From Arthrobacter sp. TMP15 (GTDB lineage Bacteria; Actinomycetota; Actinomycetes; Actinomycetales; Micrococcaceae), in assembly GCF_039529835.1 (NCBI RefSeq), contig NZ_CP154262.1, forward strand, positions 620,001 to 684,000: DNA of 64,000 bases, written 5' to 3'. Position numbers and translations under genes: made by a program. Under the pieces are notes generated by a model. It saw only the letters and a list, made by a program, of their open reading frames with translations. It had not been told where the DNA came from and searched no databases. This document shows positions 36,235-45,597 of the stretch, piece after piece (positions within the stretch are counted from its first letter, which is position 1; each line of letters begins with the position of its first letter).

Positions 36235-38976
36235 TTAGCTGTCGCCGCCGGTGTTGCCGGTGGTTCCTGCGTTGATGTTGAGGAGGTCGTATTTTTGGGC
36301 TGCTTGTTGTGGTGTGTTGATGTCGATGTCACCGTTTTTAGCGAGCATTTGCAGGGTGCGTACCACTATGGAGTGAGAGTCGATTTTGAAGTAGCGTCGT
36401 GCTGCTGCGCGGGTATCGGAGAAACCGAAGCCGTCTGCGCCGAGGGTCGCGAAGTCATTAGGCAGGAATTGACGGATTTGATCCGGGACTGCTTTCATGA
36501 AGTCACTCACGGCGATGATGGGTCCGTGCGCGTCAGCCATTTTCGCTGTGATGTACGGGGTGCGTGGCTCTTTTTCCGGGTGTAGGAACGCGTCTTCTTC
36601 AGCCGCGAGGCCATCGCGACGGAGCTCGGTCCAGGATGTTACTGACCAGACATCGGCTGCGACCCCCCATTCATCGGCAAGGATTTGCTGTGCTTCTAGG
36701 GCCCAGGGCACGGAGACTCCTGAAGCCAGGAGCTGGGTACGGGGCCCGTCATGCTCGCTTTTCTTGAGCAGATAGATCCCGCGGGTGATCCCTTCAACAT
36801 CGATATCTTCGGGTGCTTTAGGTTGAATGATCGGCTCGTTATAAACAGTGATGTAGTACATCACGTTAGGATCCGTGGAGTCTTTACCGTACATCCGCTC
36901 TAGACCGGTGCGGATAATCACCCCGATCTCATACCCGTAGGCGGGATCGTAGGTGATCACTGCCGTATTGGTAGAGGCCAGGAGGGGGGAGTGCCCATCA
37001 GCGTGTTGGAGGCCTTCACCGGTGAGGGTAGTCCGCCCGGCGGTGGCACCAATAATGAACCCGCGCGTCATTTGATCCCCGGCAGCCCAGAACTGATCCC
37101 CGGTGCGTTGGAAACCAAACATGGAGTAAAACACGTAGACCGGGATCAATGGTTCCCCGTGGGTGGCGTACGCGGTACCGGCAGCGGTAAACGCCGCGAC
37201 GGAGCCTGCTTCGTTAATACCGGCATGAACGATCTGCCCGGAAATGGACTCTTTATACGCTAAGACCAGATCACGGTCCACGGAGAGGTAGTTCTGCCCG
37301 TTGGGGTTGTAGATCTTCGCGGTCGGGAAGAACGCATCGATACCGAAGGTCCGTGCTTCATCCGGGATGATCGGGACAATACGCTGACCAATACCCTTAT
37401 CGCGCATGAGGTCTTTAAGTAAACGCACGAACGCCATCGTGGTCGCGGCATGTTGCTTACCCGAGCCACGATTAGCGACTTCGTAGGTTTTATCCCCGGG
37501 GAGTTCTAACGCGGTGTGTTCAGAGCGGCGCTCGGGCACGAACCCGCCCAGGACCCGGCGGCGTTCCATCATGTACTGAATTTCCGGGGTATCCATCCCG
37601 GGATGGTAATACGGGGGACGGTACGGGTCCGCTTCAAGGACTTCATCAGAGATCGGCAGACGCAGGTGAGTACGGAAATCTTTCAAGTCCGAGAGCGTAA
37701 GCTTCTTCATCTGGTGCGTGGAGTTACGTGCCTCGAAGTGTGTCCCGAGTCCGTAACCCTTCACGGTGTGGGCCAGGATCACGGTGGGCTTACCCTTGAA
37801 CTCGCTTGCAGCTTTATACGCGGCGTAGACCTTGTGGTAATCATGGCCGCCACGCTTGAGGTTCCAAACCTCGTCATCAGAAAGATGTGCGGCGAGTTCT
37901 TTAGTCTGGGGTGTTTGCCCGAAGAAATGCTCCCGAACGAACCCACCAGATTCTGCCTTGTACGTTTGGTAGTCACCATCAACAGTGTCATTCATGACCT
38001 TGACCAAGGAACCATCTTCATCGCGGGCAAGGAGGTCATCCCACTCACGACCCCACAAAACCTTGATCACGTTCCAGCCAGCACCACGGAAGAACGCTTC
38101 GAGTTCTTGAACGATCTTCCCGTTTCCACGAACCGGACCGTCCAAGCGCTGTAAGTTGCAGTTAATAACAAACGTTAAGTTATCCAACTTGTCATTAGCG
38201 GCCAGTTGCAGCAGCCCACGCGATTCAGGCTCGTCCATTTCACCATCACCTAAAAACGCCCAGACCTGCTGCTCAGAGGTGTCTTTAATGCCACGGTTAT
38301 GTAAATACCGGTTCGATTGCGCCTGATAAATAGCGTGCATCGGCCCGATACCCATCGAGACCGTAGGGAATTCCCAGAACTCCGGCATTAACCGTGGGTG
38401 GGGGTAAGACGACAGTGCGTGGCCTTCCTTGGATTTCTCCTGACGGAAACCATCCATGTCTTCCTCACTCAAACGCCCCTCAAGGAAAGCACGAGCGTAC
38501 ATACCAGGCGAGGCATGACCCTGGAAGAAAATCTGGTCTCCACCACCCGCGTGATCCTTGCCACGGAAGAAGTGATTGAAACCCACCTCGTACAACGTCG
38601 CAGCACCAGCATAAGTAGAAATATGCCCGCCCACACCAATCTCAGGAGCCTGCGCACGATGCACCATCACAGCAGCATTCCACCGCAACCACGCACGATA
38701 CTTACGCTCGATCTCCTCATTACCAGGAAAAACAGGCTCCTGATCAGCAGGAATCGTATTAACATAATCAGTCGTAGTCACCATCGGCACACCAACACTC
38801 TGCGCACCAGCACGCTGGAGCAAACTACGCATAATGTACTGGGCACGCTCAGTGCCACGCTCCTGAATCAACGAATCCAAAGACTCAAGCCATTCAGCAG
38901 TCTCTTCCGGATCACGATCAGGGAGCTGATTAGTCAACCCGCTAAGGATATGGGAGTTGTTCTCGGGATGGAGCAT
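36235..38976 (-). CDS. aceE: Pyruvate dehydrogenase E1, homodimeric type
   Basis: The 913-residue TPP enzyme decarboxylates pyruvate and passes the acetyl group to an E2 lipoyl domain. [32 protein letters not shown] is the TPP-binding motif. [24 protein letters not shown] and the C-terminal [15 protein letters not shown] also fit AceE. The ATG follows AAGAGG. Codon choice is strongly biased, as expected for a highly expressed gene. E3 is not in the window; an E2 gene lies at 21.8-23.2 kb. Confidence 0.97.
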   Translation of the reverse strand: MLHPENNSHILSGLTNQLPDRDPEETAEWLESLDSLIQERGTERAQYIMRSLLQRAGAQSVGVPMVTTTDYVNTIPADQEPVFPGNEEIERKYRAWLRWNAAVMVHRAQAPEIGVGGHISTYAGAATLYEVGFNHFFRGKDHAGGGDQIFFQGHASPGMYARAFLEGRLSEEDMDGFRQEKSKEGHALSSYPHPRLMPEFWEFPTVSMGIGPMHAIYQAQSNRYLHNRGIKDTSEQQVWAFLGDGEMDEPESRGLLQLAANDKLDNLTFVINCNLQRLDGPVRGNGKIVQELEAFFRGAGWNVIKVLWGREWDDLLARDEDGSLVKVMNDTVDGDYQTYKAESGGFVREHFFGQTPQTKELAAHLSDDEVWNLKRGGHDYHKVYAAYKAASEFKGKPTVILAHTVKGYGLGTHFEARNSTHQMKKLTLSDLKDFRTHLRLPISDEVLEADPYRPPYYHPGMDTPEIQYMMERRRVLGGFVPERRSEHTALELPGDKTYEVANRGSGKQHAATTMAFVRLLKDLMRDKGIGQRIVPIIPDEARTFGIDAFFPTAKIYNPNGQNYLSVDRDLVLAYKESISGQIVHAGINEAGSVAAFTAAGTAYATHGEPLIPVYVFYSMFGFQRTGDQFWAAGDQMTRGFIIGATAGRTTLTGEGLQHADGHSPLLASTNTAVITYDPAYGYEIGVIIRTGLERMYGKDSTDPNVMYYITVYNEPIIQPKAPEDIDVEGITRGIYLLKKSEHDGPRTQLLASGVSVPWALEAQQILADEWGVAADVWSVTSWTELRRDGLAAEEDAFLHPEKEPRTPYITAKMADAHGPIIAVSDFMKAVPDQIRQFLPNDFATLGADGFGFSDTRAAARRYFKIDSHSIVVRTLQMLAKNGDIDINTPQQAAQKYDLLNINAGTTGNTGGDS

Positions 38977-39106
38977 TGGTACCTCTTTCCACGTTGTGTT
39001 CGTACACCCCCGCGATGGAGAGGCGCCGGAGTCTGGCCCGCCATTCGTTCTTCGTCGAACGTGGCAGGGATGTGGGGCGGACTGGTCAAGTGCCCCATCA
39101 TGTAAT

Positions 39107-39123
39107 TATCACTATATGAAAAC
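39107..39123. promoter_or_regulatory. Candidate IclR-type operator/promoter upstream of aceE
   Basis: TATCACTATATGAAAAC matches the malic enzyme site, read on the opposite strand, at 14 of 17 bases over the aligned stretch. It is about 130 bp before the aceE start. TATAGT and GATAAT on the minus strand are possible -10 elements. Confidence 0.45.
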
Positions 39124-39268
39124 AAAATCTTGTATGTTGAGATTACTGCGCTCAGATCAGAGATGCAAGACGCATCCATTTCGGGACGTCTTTGTGGCCT
39201 GAGGTTTGACGGGTAGTGAGGTGAATCCTATAATTCTCTCCAATATCAGGCCCCAGTAAGGAGCAGGC

Positions 39269-40111
39269 ATGAACAGCGAAGACGAACTACCGGTACCAGC
39301 CAGCGATACCCAGAATGAAAGCACCCAGAACGCCAGCACTCACTATGCAGGTGCCTGGAACGGAAGTGATGCCAAGGTGCTGGTGGTCACCGGCGCAGGC
39401 TCCGGTATTGGCCGAGCAGTTGCCCAAGCAGGTCTTGCTGCCGGCTTTCGTGTGGTCTTGGCCGGCCGGCGTGAACCCGAACTGGCATCCGCTGCGGGTA
39501 GCCATCCACAAGCGCTGGTTGTTCAAACAGATGTGTGCGACCCAGATCAGGTGGAGGCCTTGTTCGCCCAGACAGTGGAACGATTCCGGCGGGTTGACGT
39601 ATTGTTCAACAATGCTGGCATTTTTGGTCCCGCCGGGTCTGTGGATGAAATCTCCCTCAGCGACTGGAACGCCACTATGGCGGTGAACCTTACCGGTGCC
39701 ATGCTCTGCGCCGCGGCAGCCATCCGGACGATGAAAACCCAGCAACCGCAAGGTGGGCGGATCATCAACAACGGCTCAATCTCCGCCCATTCACCGCGCC
39801 CGCGCTCGGTTGCCTACACCGTGAGCAAACACGCCATCAGCGGCTTGACTAAGTCGATCGAGTTGGACGGACGAGCTTTCGGTATTAGCGCCGGACAAAT
39901 AGATATTGGGAATACCGCCACTGACATCATGGCCACCCTGGACGTAGCAACCGGTGCCCTGCAAGCCAACGGCACACTGATGGTGGAACCGATGTTCCCA
40001 GTTCAGGAAGCCGCCCGCACCGTGCTGTTCATGGCGAGCCTGCCCGCCAGCACCAATATTGGCCACTTGGTAGTTACAGCCGCAGGTATGCCTTTTATTG
40101 GTCGAGGCTGA
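39269..40111 (+). CDS. Short-chain dehydrogenase/reductase
   Basis: The 280-residue SDR has a 35-residue polar leader before VVTGAGSGIGRAVAQAG, then NNAGIFGPAG, NNGSISAHSPRP with the catalytic Ser and YTVSKHA with Tyr/Lys. AAGGAG precedes the ATG. It is divergent from aceE and converges on urate operon copy 2. Substrate unknown; no operon partner. Confidence 0.87.
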   Translation: MNSEDELPVPASDTQNESTQNASTHYAGAWNGSDAKVLVVTGAGSGIGRAVAQAGLAAGFRVVLAGRREPELASAAGSHPQALVVQTDVCDPDQVEALFAQTVERFRRVDVLFNNAGIFGPAGSVDEISLSDWNATMAVNLTGAMLCAAAAIRTMKTQQPQGGRIINNGSISAHSPRPRSVAYTVSKHAISGLTKSIELDGRAFGISAGQIDIGNTATDIMATLDVATGALQANGTLMVEPMFPVQEAARTVLFMASLPASTNIGHLVVTAAGMPFIGRG

Positions 40112-40112
40112 G

Positions 40113-40152
40113 CATAGGTGGTGAGGAGCTGTTGAGCTCCTCACCACCTATG
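40113..40152 (+). terminator. 18-bp perfect hairpin after SDR
   Basis: CATAGGTGGTGAGGAGCT and its exact complement flank a 4-nt loop (GTTG), starting right after the SDR stop. Confidence 0.8.
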
Positions 40153-40178
40153 AGCACGTTACACAGATCGCCGACGGC

Positions 40179-40204
40179 GGCCACCCGGTTTTTGTGGGGT
40201 GGCC
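40179..40204 (-). terminator. Hairpin after permease gene copy 2
   Basis: GGCCACCC pairs with GGGTGGCC around a 10-nt loop, 25 bp past the permease stop on the minus strand. It lies outside the duplicated block. Confidence 0.5.
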
Positions 40205-40228
40205 ACTGTTGGTTTTTTGTTGGAGGTG

Positions 40229-41731
40229 TCAGGGGGTGGTGGGGGTGATGGGAATGCTGGCGGTGATGGGTATTTCTTGGTTGTTGGCGTCGAGGAGTTT
40301 GCCGTTGTCCCAGTGGTCTCCGTGTTGGAGGCAGTGGGCTATTTCGGCGGGGATGAGTCGGTCTGTTCCGGCGGCGAAGACGGAGGGGTTGTCTGGGTTG
40401 CCGAGGGTGAAGTGGTTGAAGAGGAGGTTTAGGAGGATGGCGACTACGGCGGCGGAGCTGATGCCGGAGTGGAAGATGGTGGCGAACCATTCGGGGAATT
40501 TGTCGTAGAAGGTGGGTGCGGCGATGGGGATGATGCCGGCGCCGATGGCGGTGGCGACGATGATCATGTTCATGTTGTTTTTGTAGCTGACGGTGGAGAG
40601 TGTGCGGATGCCGCTGGCTGCGACGGTGCCGAAGAGGACGATTCCTGCTCCGCCGAGGACGGGTAGTGGTACTGCTGCTACGACGCGGCCCATGACGGGT
40701 AGGATGCCCAGGATGACGAGGATGACCCCTCCTGCTGCGACGACGAAGCGGCTTTTGATGCCGGTGACGGCGACGAGGCCGACGTTTTGGGCGAAGGCGC
40801 TTTGGGTGAAGGAGCCGAAGACGGGGGCGATGACGCTGGCGGCCATGTCGGCGCGGAGGCCGTCGCCGAGGCGGCGGGAGTCGACTTTGGTTTCGACGAT
40901 GTCTGCTACTGCCAGGATGTCCGCGGAGGTTTCTACCATGATGACCAGGACCACGATGAACATGGAGATGATCGCGGCGAGGTGGAAGGTGGGCATGCCG
41001 AGGTGGAAGGGTGTGGGGAAGGCGATGATGGGGCCGGTGGTGACTTTGGAGAAGTTGGCCATTCCTAGGGCGAGGGCGATGAGTGTGCCGATGACGATTG
41101 CTAGCAGGATGGAGAGTCGTGAGATGGTGCTGTTTCCTAGTTTGCTGAGTAGGAGCACGATCACGAGGGTTCCGGCGGCGAGGGCGATGTTGGTTACGTC
41201 GCCGTAGTTTTCTGCTTTTTTGTTTCCGCCCATGGCCCAGTTAGCTGCTACGGGCATGAGGGAGAGGCCGATGACGGTGATCACGGTGCCGGTGACTACG
41301 GGTGGGAAGAATTTGATGATTTTGGAGAAGATGGGGGAGATGAGTAGGCCTAGTGCTGAGGAGACGATCACGGCGCCGAAGACGCTTTGGATGCCGCCGC
41401 CGCCGTTGACGATGGCGACCATGGTGGCTACTCCGGCGAATGAGACGCCTTGTACTAGGGGTAGTTGAGAGCCGAAGAAGGGTAGGCCTAGGGTTTGGAG
41501 CAGGGTGGCTAGGCCGCCCATGAAGAGGCATGCTGCGATGAGTAGGCCGATGTCTGCTGGTTTTAGTCCTGCTGCTTGGCCCACGATTAGGGGTACGGCG
41601 ATGATGCCGCCGTACATGGTGAGGACGTGTTGGAATCCGTACGCGAAGCTGGCGCCGATTCCTAGTTTTTCATCTTCTGGTCTGGCTGTTTTCGTGGTGG
41701 CTATGGTGGTGGTGCGTGTTTTCTTGGTCAT
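40229..41731 (-). CDS. NCS2-family urate/xanthine permease, copy 2
   Basis: The 500-residue protein is the same as copy 1 except for I instead of L in GPIIAF, D instead of E in GNPDNPS, and a different C-terminal tail (ASIPITPTTP instead of GEQPLTPQQT). The duplicated block stops 32 bp before this stop codon. The ATG has the same AAGGAGGT. Function as for copy 1: proton- or sodium-coupled uptake of urate or xanthine. Confidence 0.9.
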   Translation of the reverse strand: MTKKTRTTTIATTKTARPEDEKLGIGASFAYGFQHVLTMYGGIIAVPLIVGQAAGLKPADIGLLIAACLFMGGLATLLQTLGLPFFGSQLPLVQGVSFAGVATMVAIVNGGGGIQSVFGAVIVSSALGLLISPIFSKIIKFFPPVVTGTVITVIGLSLMPVAANWAMGGNKKAENYGDVTNIALAAGTLVIVLLLSKLGNSTISRLSILLAIVIGTLIALALGMANFSKVTTGPIIAFPTPFHLGMPTFHLAAIISMFIVVLVIMVETSADILAVADIVETKVDSRRLGDGLRADMAASVIAPVFGSFTQSAFAQNVGLVAVTGIKSRFVVAAGGVILVILGILPVMGRVVAAVPLPVLGGAGIVLFGTVAASGIRTLSTVSYKNNMNMIIVATAIGAGIIPIAAPTFYDKFPEWFATIFHSGISSAAVVAILLNLLFNHFTLGNPDNPSVFAAGTDRLIPAEIAHCLQHGDHWDNGKLLDANNQEIPITASIPITPTTP

Positions 41732-41799
41732 AGCGGACCTCCTTGTCTGCTTACCTAACATCTTTGACGACAACGCGCTGTGGGGGTTGCCGTGTTGGT

Positions 41800-41827
41800 G
41801 AGGCGGGGGGCCGTGGCCCCCCGCCTC
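41800..41827 (-). terminator. Hairpin between uox and permease gene, copy 2
   Basis: Identical to the copy 1 element at 16582-16609: 13-bp perfect GC-rich stem with a 2-nt loop. Confidence 0.6.
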
Positions 41828-41902
41828 ACTCTTTACTCAGTACAACTCACTCTTTACTCAGTACTGCTGGTTGGTGCTGGTTGGTGTTGGGTGGGGTGGT
41901 GT

Positions 41903-42814
41903 TTAGCAGAAGCCTGCGACGCCGTCCCAGATGTTGCCTGCATTGGAGGCGTTTTCGCGTAGGACGGTTCCTTCGATGAGGCCGTAGGGGCGGTCTGCTG
42001 CGAAGAAGACTTCGTTGGGGTTGTCTTGGCCGAAGGGGGTGAGGTCAACGACGAAGTGGTGTTTGTTGGGCATGGAGAATTTGATTTCATCGATTTCTGG
42101 GTGGGCGTTGAGTACTTTTTTGCCCATTTCGAACAGGGTGTTTTGGAGTGCGTGGGAGAAGCCTTCGGTGAAGCCTTCTAGCAGGAGGGCTTTGATGGAT
42201 TCGTAGGAGGTGTTGAAGTCGAAGTTTTTATTGATGGCTTCGGGGTTGAAGCGCCAGCGGGCGGCGACGTCGGTGGCGAGGATCCGGTCGCTGGTCTGGG
42301 CTAGGGTGGTGTATTTATCCACGGGGAAGCCTGTGAAGCCGGATTGGGTGGTTTTGAGAACGGTGAGGTCTTTGAGGCCGGCGAGTACGTGGGTGGTGTC
42401 GCCGTTTTTAACGACGACGGAGGTGCGGATTTCTTGGTTGCTTTTCACGAAGGAGTGATCGTGGGCTGTGCCGTTGGCTTGGATGCGGTTCCAGGCGTAT
42501 TGTTCAGCTGACCAGCGTCCGCCATTGATCCAGGCGAATTCTTTAGTGAAGTGTTCGCTTAGGCGTAGCAGGAAGGCTTCGGGGGAGCCGATGCCATCGC
42601 GGGCGAAGGAGTAGATGGTGTTCTTTTGTGTGTCGGTGGGGACGACGTGGGCGTTATCGCCATCGATGTGGGCTGCGTTGAAGTCGCCGCGTACTTCTGA
42701 GGTGACGTTGAGGTCTTCGATCTCGTGGCGGTCGGTATCGCGGGTGATTTTTACCACGCGTACTTCGGCTTTGCCGAATTGGTTGGCGCCGAGGATGATG
42801 TTGTTCTCAGTCAT
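41903..42814 (-). CDS. uox: Urate oxidase (uricase), copy 2
   Basis: The 303-residue protein is identical in sequence to copy 1, with one silent base change in the gene. It lies 3 bp after hiuH copy 2, and the base just before its start codon differs between copies (CCATGA versus CAATGA). Two intact uricase genes would double gene dosage for the peroxide-forming step. Confidence 0.96.
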   Translation of the reverse strand: MTENNIILGANQFGKAEVRVVKITRDTDRHEIEDLNVTSEVRGDFNAAHIDGDNAHVVPTDTQKNTIYSFARDGIGSPEAFLLRLSEHFTKEFAWINGGRWSAEQYAWNRIQANGTAHDHSFVKSNQEIRTSVVVKNGDTTHVLAGLKDLTVLKTTQSGFTGFPVDKYTTLAQTSDRILATDVAARWRFNPEAINKNFDFNTSYESIKALLLEGFTEGFSHALQNTLFEMGKKVLNAHPEIDEIKFSMPNKHHFVVDLTPFGQDNPNEVFFAADRPYGLIEGTVLRENASNAGNIWDGVAGFC

Positions 42815-42817
42815 TGT

Positions 42818-43159
42818 CTAGTTTCCTCTGTATGTTGAATAGGCGAAGGGGCTTAGCAGCAGGGGTACGTGGTAGTGGTCCTGGCTGTGCTGGAGGGTGA
42901 AGGTCAGGGAGATTTCTGGGAAGAAAGTCTCGGTGTTGATGCTGGCGAAGTAGGCGCCGGTATTGAACCGTAGTTGGTAGGTGCCGGTGGGTAGTTTTTC
43001 CGGGCCGAGGTCTTTCACCCGCCCGTTTGTATCGGTGGTGGCGGTAGCGATTTGGGACCATGTGTGGCCCTCGCGGGTGTGGAGTTCAACGGCGACGGAT
43101 GTGGCCGGTGTTCCTGTTGCGGTGTTCAGGATGTGGGTGGTTATGTGGGAAACGCTCAT
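42818..43159 (-). CDS. hiuH: 5-hydroxyisourate hydrolase, copy 2
   Basis: The 113-residue protein is identical to copy 1; one silent base differs. It has the same ITTHILNT start and YSTYRGN end, and overlaps uraD by 4 bp. Confidence 0.95.
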   Translation of the reverse strand: MSVSHITTHILNTATGTPATSVAVELHTREGHTWSQIATATTDTNGRVKDLGPEKLPTGTYQLRFNTGAYFASINTETFFPEISLTFTLQHSQDHYHVPLLLSPFAYSTYRGN

Positions 43160-43653
43160 GCGTTGATCACTCCTTGGAGTCGTAACATTGCGATTTCTCG
43201 TAGTTGCCCAGCAACTATGAGGTTTTCCTCTTCGGGGGTGTTCTTGAGGCGTTGGTGGAGGGTGTTGATGATTTCCTGTGGGGACCGGCCAGCGGCCCGT
43301 ATTAAAAAGACTTGGTTGAAACGGGCTTCGTAGGCCCGGTTTCCCTCGGTCAGGGCGGTGGTGATGGCCGGATCGGTGGGATCTACCCCTGCTTGCTCGG
43401 AACGAGAAAGCGTAGCTTCGGTACTGGTGCCGGGGGCGCGTTGACCGATTCGGGGATGATGAGCCATCGCTGAGGCTATTTCTTCGGTAGTGAAGGGATT
43501 ACTAGCGTTACCAGCGCAGGAAAGAAGATCATTGATGGTAGCGAAGGGCCGGGCAGTGATGATCTCATCGATCCATCGCTGGATATCGATACAGGGACGC
43601 AAAACAGGTTCGAGTTCTGTTCGCGCGGCGTGATTGAAGTCCTCAAGCAGCAT
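43156..43653 (-). CDS. uraD: OHCU decarboxylase, copy 2
   Basis: The 165-residue protein differs from copy 1 at two residues: N instead of D in GNASNPF and M instead of V in EIAMLRL. The catalytic AHHPRIGQ motif is intact. The ATG at 43653 follows AGAAGGAA. Confidence 0.94.
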   Translation of the reverse strand: MLLEDFNHAARTELEPVLRPCIDIQRWIDEIITARPFATINDLLSCAGNASNPFTTEEIASAMAHHPRIGQRAPGTSTEATLSRSEQAGVDPTDPAITTALTEGNRAYEARFNQVFLIRAAGRSPQEIINTLHQRLKNTPEEENLIVAGQLREIAMLRLQGVINA

Positions 43654-43717
43654 TGCTTGTATTCCTTCTAGGTCATTGCTGGCATCCACGGTGTCGGCTA
43701 TACGAACAACACAAATA

Positions 43718-43734
43718 GTTTCGTATCGTGGAAC
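43718..43734. promoter_or_regulatory. Candidate IclR-type operator upstream of uraD copy 2
   Basis: GTTTCGTATCGTGGAAC is identical to the copy 1 site. The duplicated block includes 58 bp beyond it, so both operons should respond to the same regulator. Confidence 0.6.
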
Positions 43735-43909
43735 TGTTATTTCAGCATATGAATAGTGAACCGCATCACAGCCGAGATGTCAATCACAACAATCCCTGTT
43801 CGGTGGCTTAAGTTTTCGATCAATTGGGCTCTAGGTACTGATGGCCTAAGGGAGTAGCGAGCTGACGGGGTGCCCGAGGTACAAGGCACGCTACAAGTCA
43901 CTTTGCGTG

Positions 43910-44680
43910 TTACGGGAAGATCAATAATTTCGTCAAAGCAACCAGGCCCACCAAAACAATCGTTGCGCGTAAGGCCATGGGCGGGAGTTTGCGCCCAAAT
44001 CTGGCTCCCATCATGCCGCCCAGCAGGGAGCCTGCGGCAATGAGGGCGGTGATCTGCCAATTGATGAGTTGCCAAGCAACAACCATGAAGATGATCGCCG
44101 CAATCCCATTGACTGCCGTTGTGAGCACGTTCTTAACGGCATTGATCTGTTGAAGGGCCACAGTGGTGAGAATGCCCATGAGCCCAACAATGAGGATCCC
44201 CTGGGCCGCACCGAAATAGCCGCCGTACATGCCCAGAACAAAGACACCCACAATCAGCACAATAGGTTTTCTGCCAGGTTGGTCGTTGGTGGCGACTCTT
44301 TGGCGTTGAGCAACACGACGCTGTAAAGACGGGCCAAAGGCAACCATCAGAATTCCGGCGATGATCAACGTGGGAACAACAGTATTAAAGGCTGAAGGCG
44401 GCAGTATGAACAACAATAAAGCCCCCGCAAGCCCACCCACGGCTGAGGCTGGCAGCAGCAGAGTTATCAGTTCTTTGTTGGGGGCTAGTTCTTTGCGGTA
44501 ACCCCAGACTCCCGAGAGTCCGCCGGCGACAAGACCAATATTGTTTGAAATATTGGCCACGATGGGCGGGTATCCGAAAAGCAGCAAGACAGGGAACGTC
44601 ACAAGCGTCCCGGAGCCCACTACAACGTTGATCATGCCAGCCCAGAAGCCCGCCAGGAATATTGCTGACATCTCAAACAT
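43910..44680 (-). CDS. TSUP-family (TauE/SafE) membrane permease
   Basis: The 256-residue protein has about eight hydrophobic segments. It starts FLAGFWAGMINVVVGSGTLVTFPVLLLFGYPP, a classic TauE/SafE opening, and repeats the motif as GMYGGYFGAAQGILIVGLMGI. These proteins move sulfite, sulfonates or other organic anions across the membrane. AGAGG precedes the ATG. It stands alone between the urate operon and dps; the substrate is unknown. Confidence 0.88.
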   Translation of the reverse strand: MFEMSAIFLAGFWAGMINVVVGSGTLVTFPVLLLFGYPPIVANISNNIGLVAGGLSGVWGYRKELAPNKELITLLLPASAVGGLAGALLLFILPPSAFNTVVPTLIIAGILMVAFGPSLQRRVAQRQRVATNDQPGRKPIVLIVGVFVLGMYGGYFGAAQGILIVGLMGILTTVALQQINAVKNVLTTAVNGIAAIIFMVVAWQLINWQITALIAAGSLLGGMMGARFGRKLPPMALRATIVLVGLVALTKLLIFP

Positions 44681-44769
44681 GGGAGCCTCTCGGTGAATAC
44701 ATTGCCCGGCAGGGGTAACCTTTGCGAGGGTATCGACAGTTTGCTGCTATTTACCCTAGTGCAACAGCT

Positions 44770-44809
44770 AAGGGGTGTGCCCCGGCCAGAAGGCCGGGGC
44801 ACACCCCTT
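44770..44809 (-). terminator. 18-bp perfect hairpin after dps
   Basis: AAGGGGTGTGCCCCGGCC and its exact complement flank a 4-nt loop (AGAA). It lies 74 bp after the dps stop and before the next minus-strand gene. Confidence 0.8.
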
Positions 44810-44882
44810 GAGTTTGGCAAAGTTTCCGCAAGATCAATCCTGCACGGTGCGATCCTGCGTATCTACGCCCGATTGCCGCATA

Positions 44883-45446
44883 TTAATTTTTAGCCGACTT
44901 TGCGGCGTCTTTTTCGCTTTCGGCGTTTCCGTGGATCAGCGATCCGGTGTCATTTTCCAGATGGGCACGCATGAACCATTGGAAAAGTTCCAACTTGGCA
45001 CTTTGCCCAATGAGCATGTCTTCGGTGATGGGGTCTAGCTCTCCCACGGCCGCGATAGCTTCACGGTGGCTAGAAACGACGCCGTCGTAGACAATATCCA
45101 AGGCAGCCAGGTGCTCAGTTGTTGTAGCCCTGCCAATCGCGTAGTCATCCCAACCGCGGTCTTGGACTAGGGCCCCGGGCAGACCGTTGGGGGAGACTCC
45201 CAATGTTGCGATGCGTTCTGCTGTTTCATCGACCATGGCCCGAACGAGCTCAATTTGAGGGTCAAGCATTTCATGGACACCGATGAAGTCGCGTCCAACG
45301 ACGTTCCAATGGGCATGCTTAAGAGTGAGCTGGAGATCATTCAAGGAATGAAGGCGAGCCTGCAGGATTGTGGCAACTGCGTGCCCGTCCTTAAGTGTTA
45401 AGCCTGGAACCGTGTATTTCCCGGTTGAAGTCTTCTTGGAAACCAT
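44883..45446 (-). CDS. dps: Dps-family DNA-binding ferritin
   Basis: The 187-residue protein has the inter-subunit ferroxidase motif KHAHWNVVGRDFIGVHEMLDPQIELVRAMVDETAERI. Both ends carry Lys-rich extensions (MVSKKTSTGKY and KDAAKSAKN) that may bind DNA. Dps oxidises iron with peroxide and shields DNA. A longer ORF exists, but GAGAGGAG supports the ATG at 45446. It lies next to ohr/ohrR, forming an oxidative stress block. Confidence 0.94.
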   Translation of the reverse strand: MVSKKTSTGKYTVPGLTLKDGHAVATILQARLHSLNDLQLTLKHAHWNVVGRDFIGVHEMLDPQIELVRAMVDETAERIATLGVSPNGLPGALVQDRGWDDYAIGRATTTEHLAALDIVYDGVVSSHREAIAAVGELDPITEDMLIGQSAKLELFQWFMRAHLENDTGSLIHGNAESEKDAAKSAKN

Positions 45447-45597
45447 TAGAACTCCTCTCGAAATCGGCTGATCTTTGCCAGCCGCTATATTTCTACCGTA
45501 GTGCGATTGTAAACAACTTTCCAGTTGTGTTTGGTGTCTGCCTCCGGTTTTGTTGATGGTGAACCCGAGGTGGGTTTCCACCGATTAGCTGCGTAAA

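Larger units (their letters stand above)
40261..43792. repeat. Large direct repeat, copy 2 (urate operon)
   Basis: This 3,532-bp block matches 15043-18585 in the same orientation, offset 25,218 bp at its left end. Differences seen are four bases in the permease gene, one each in the permease-uox gap, uox, uox-hiuH gap and hiuH, three in uraD, and an 11-bp tandem unit missing here. Confidence 0.97.

Noticed and set aside
40593-41207. 204-codon + strand ORF, also present in copy 1 (15375-15989)
   Set aside because: Complement of permease sequence; its duplication simply follows the large repeat.
15043-43792. Composite transposon flanked by direct repeats
   Set aside because: The repeats contain only metabolic genes; no transposase, resolvase, terminal inverted repeats or tRNA target is seen.
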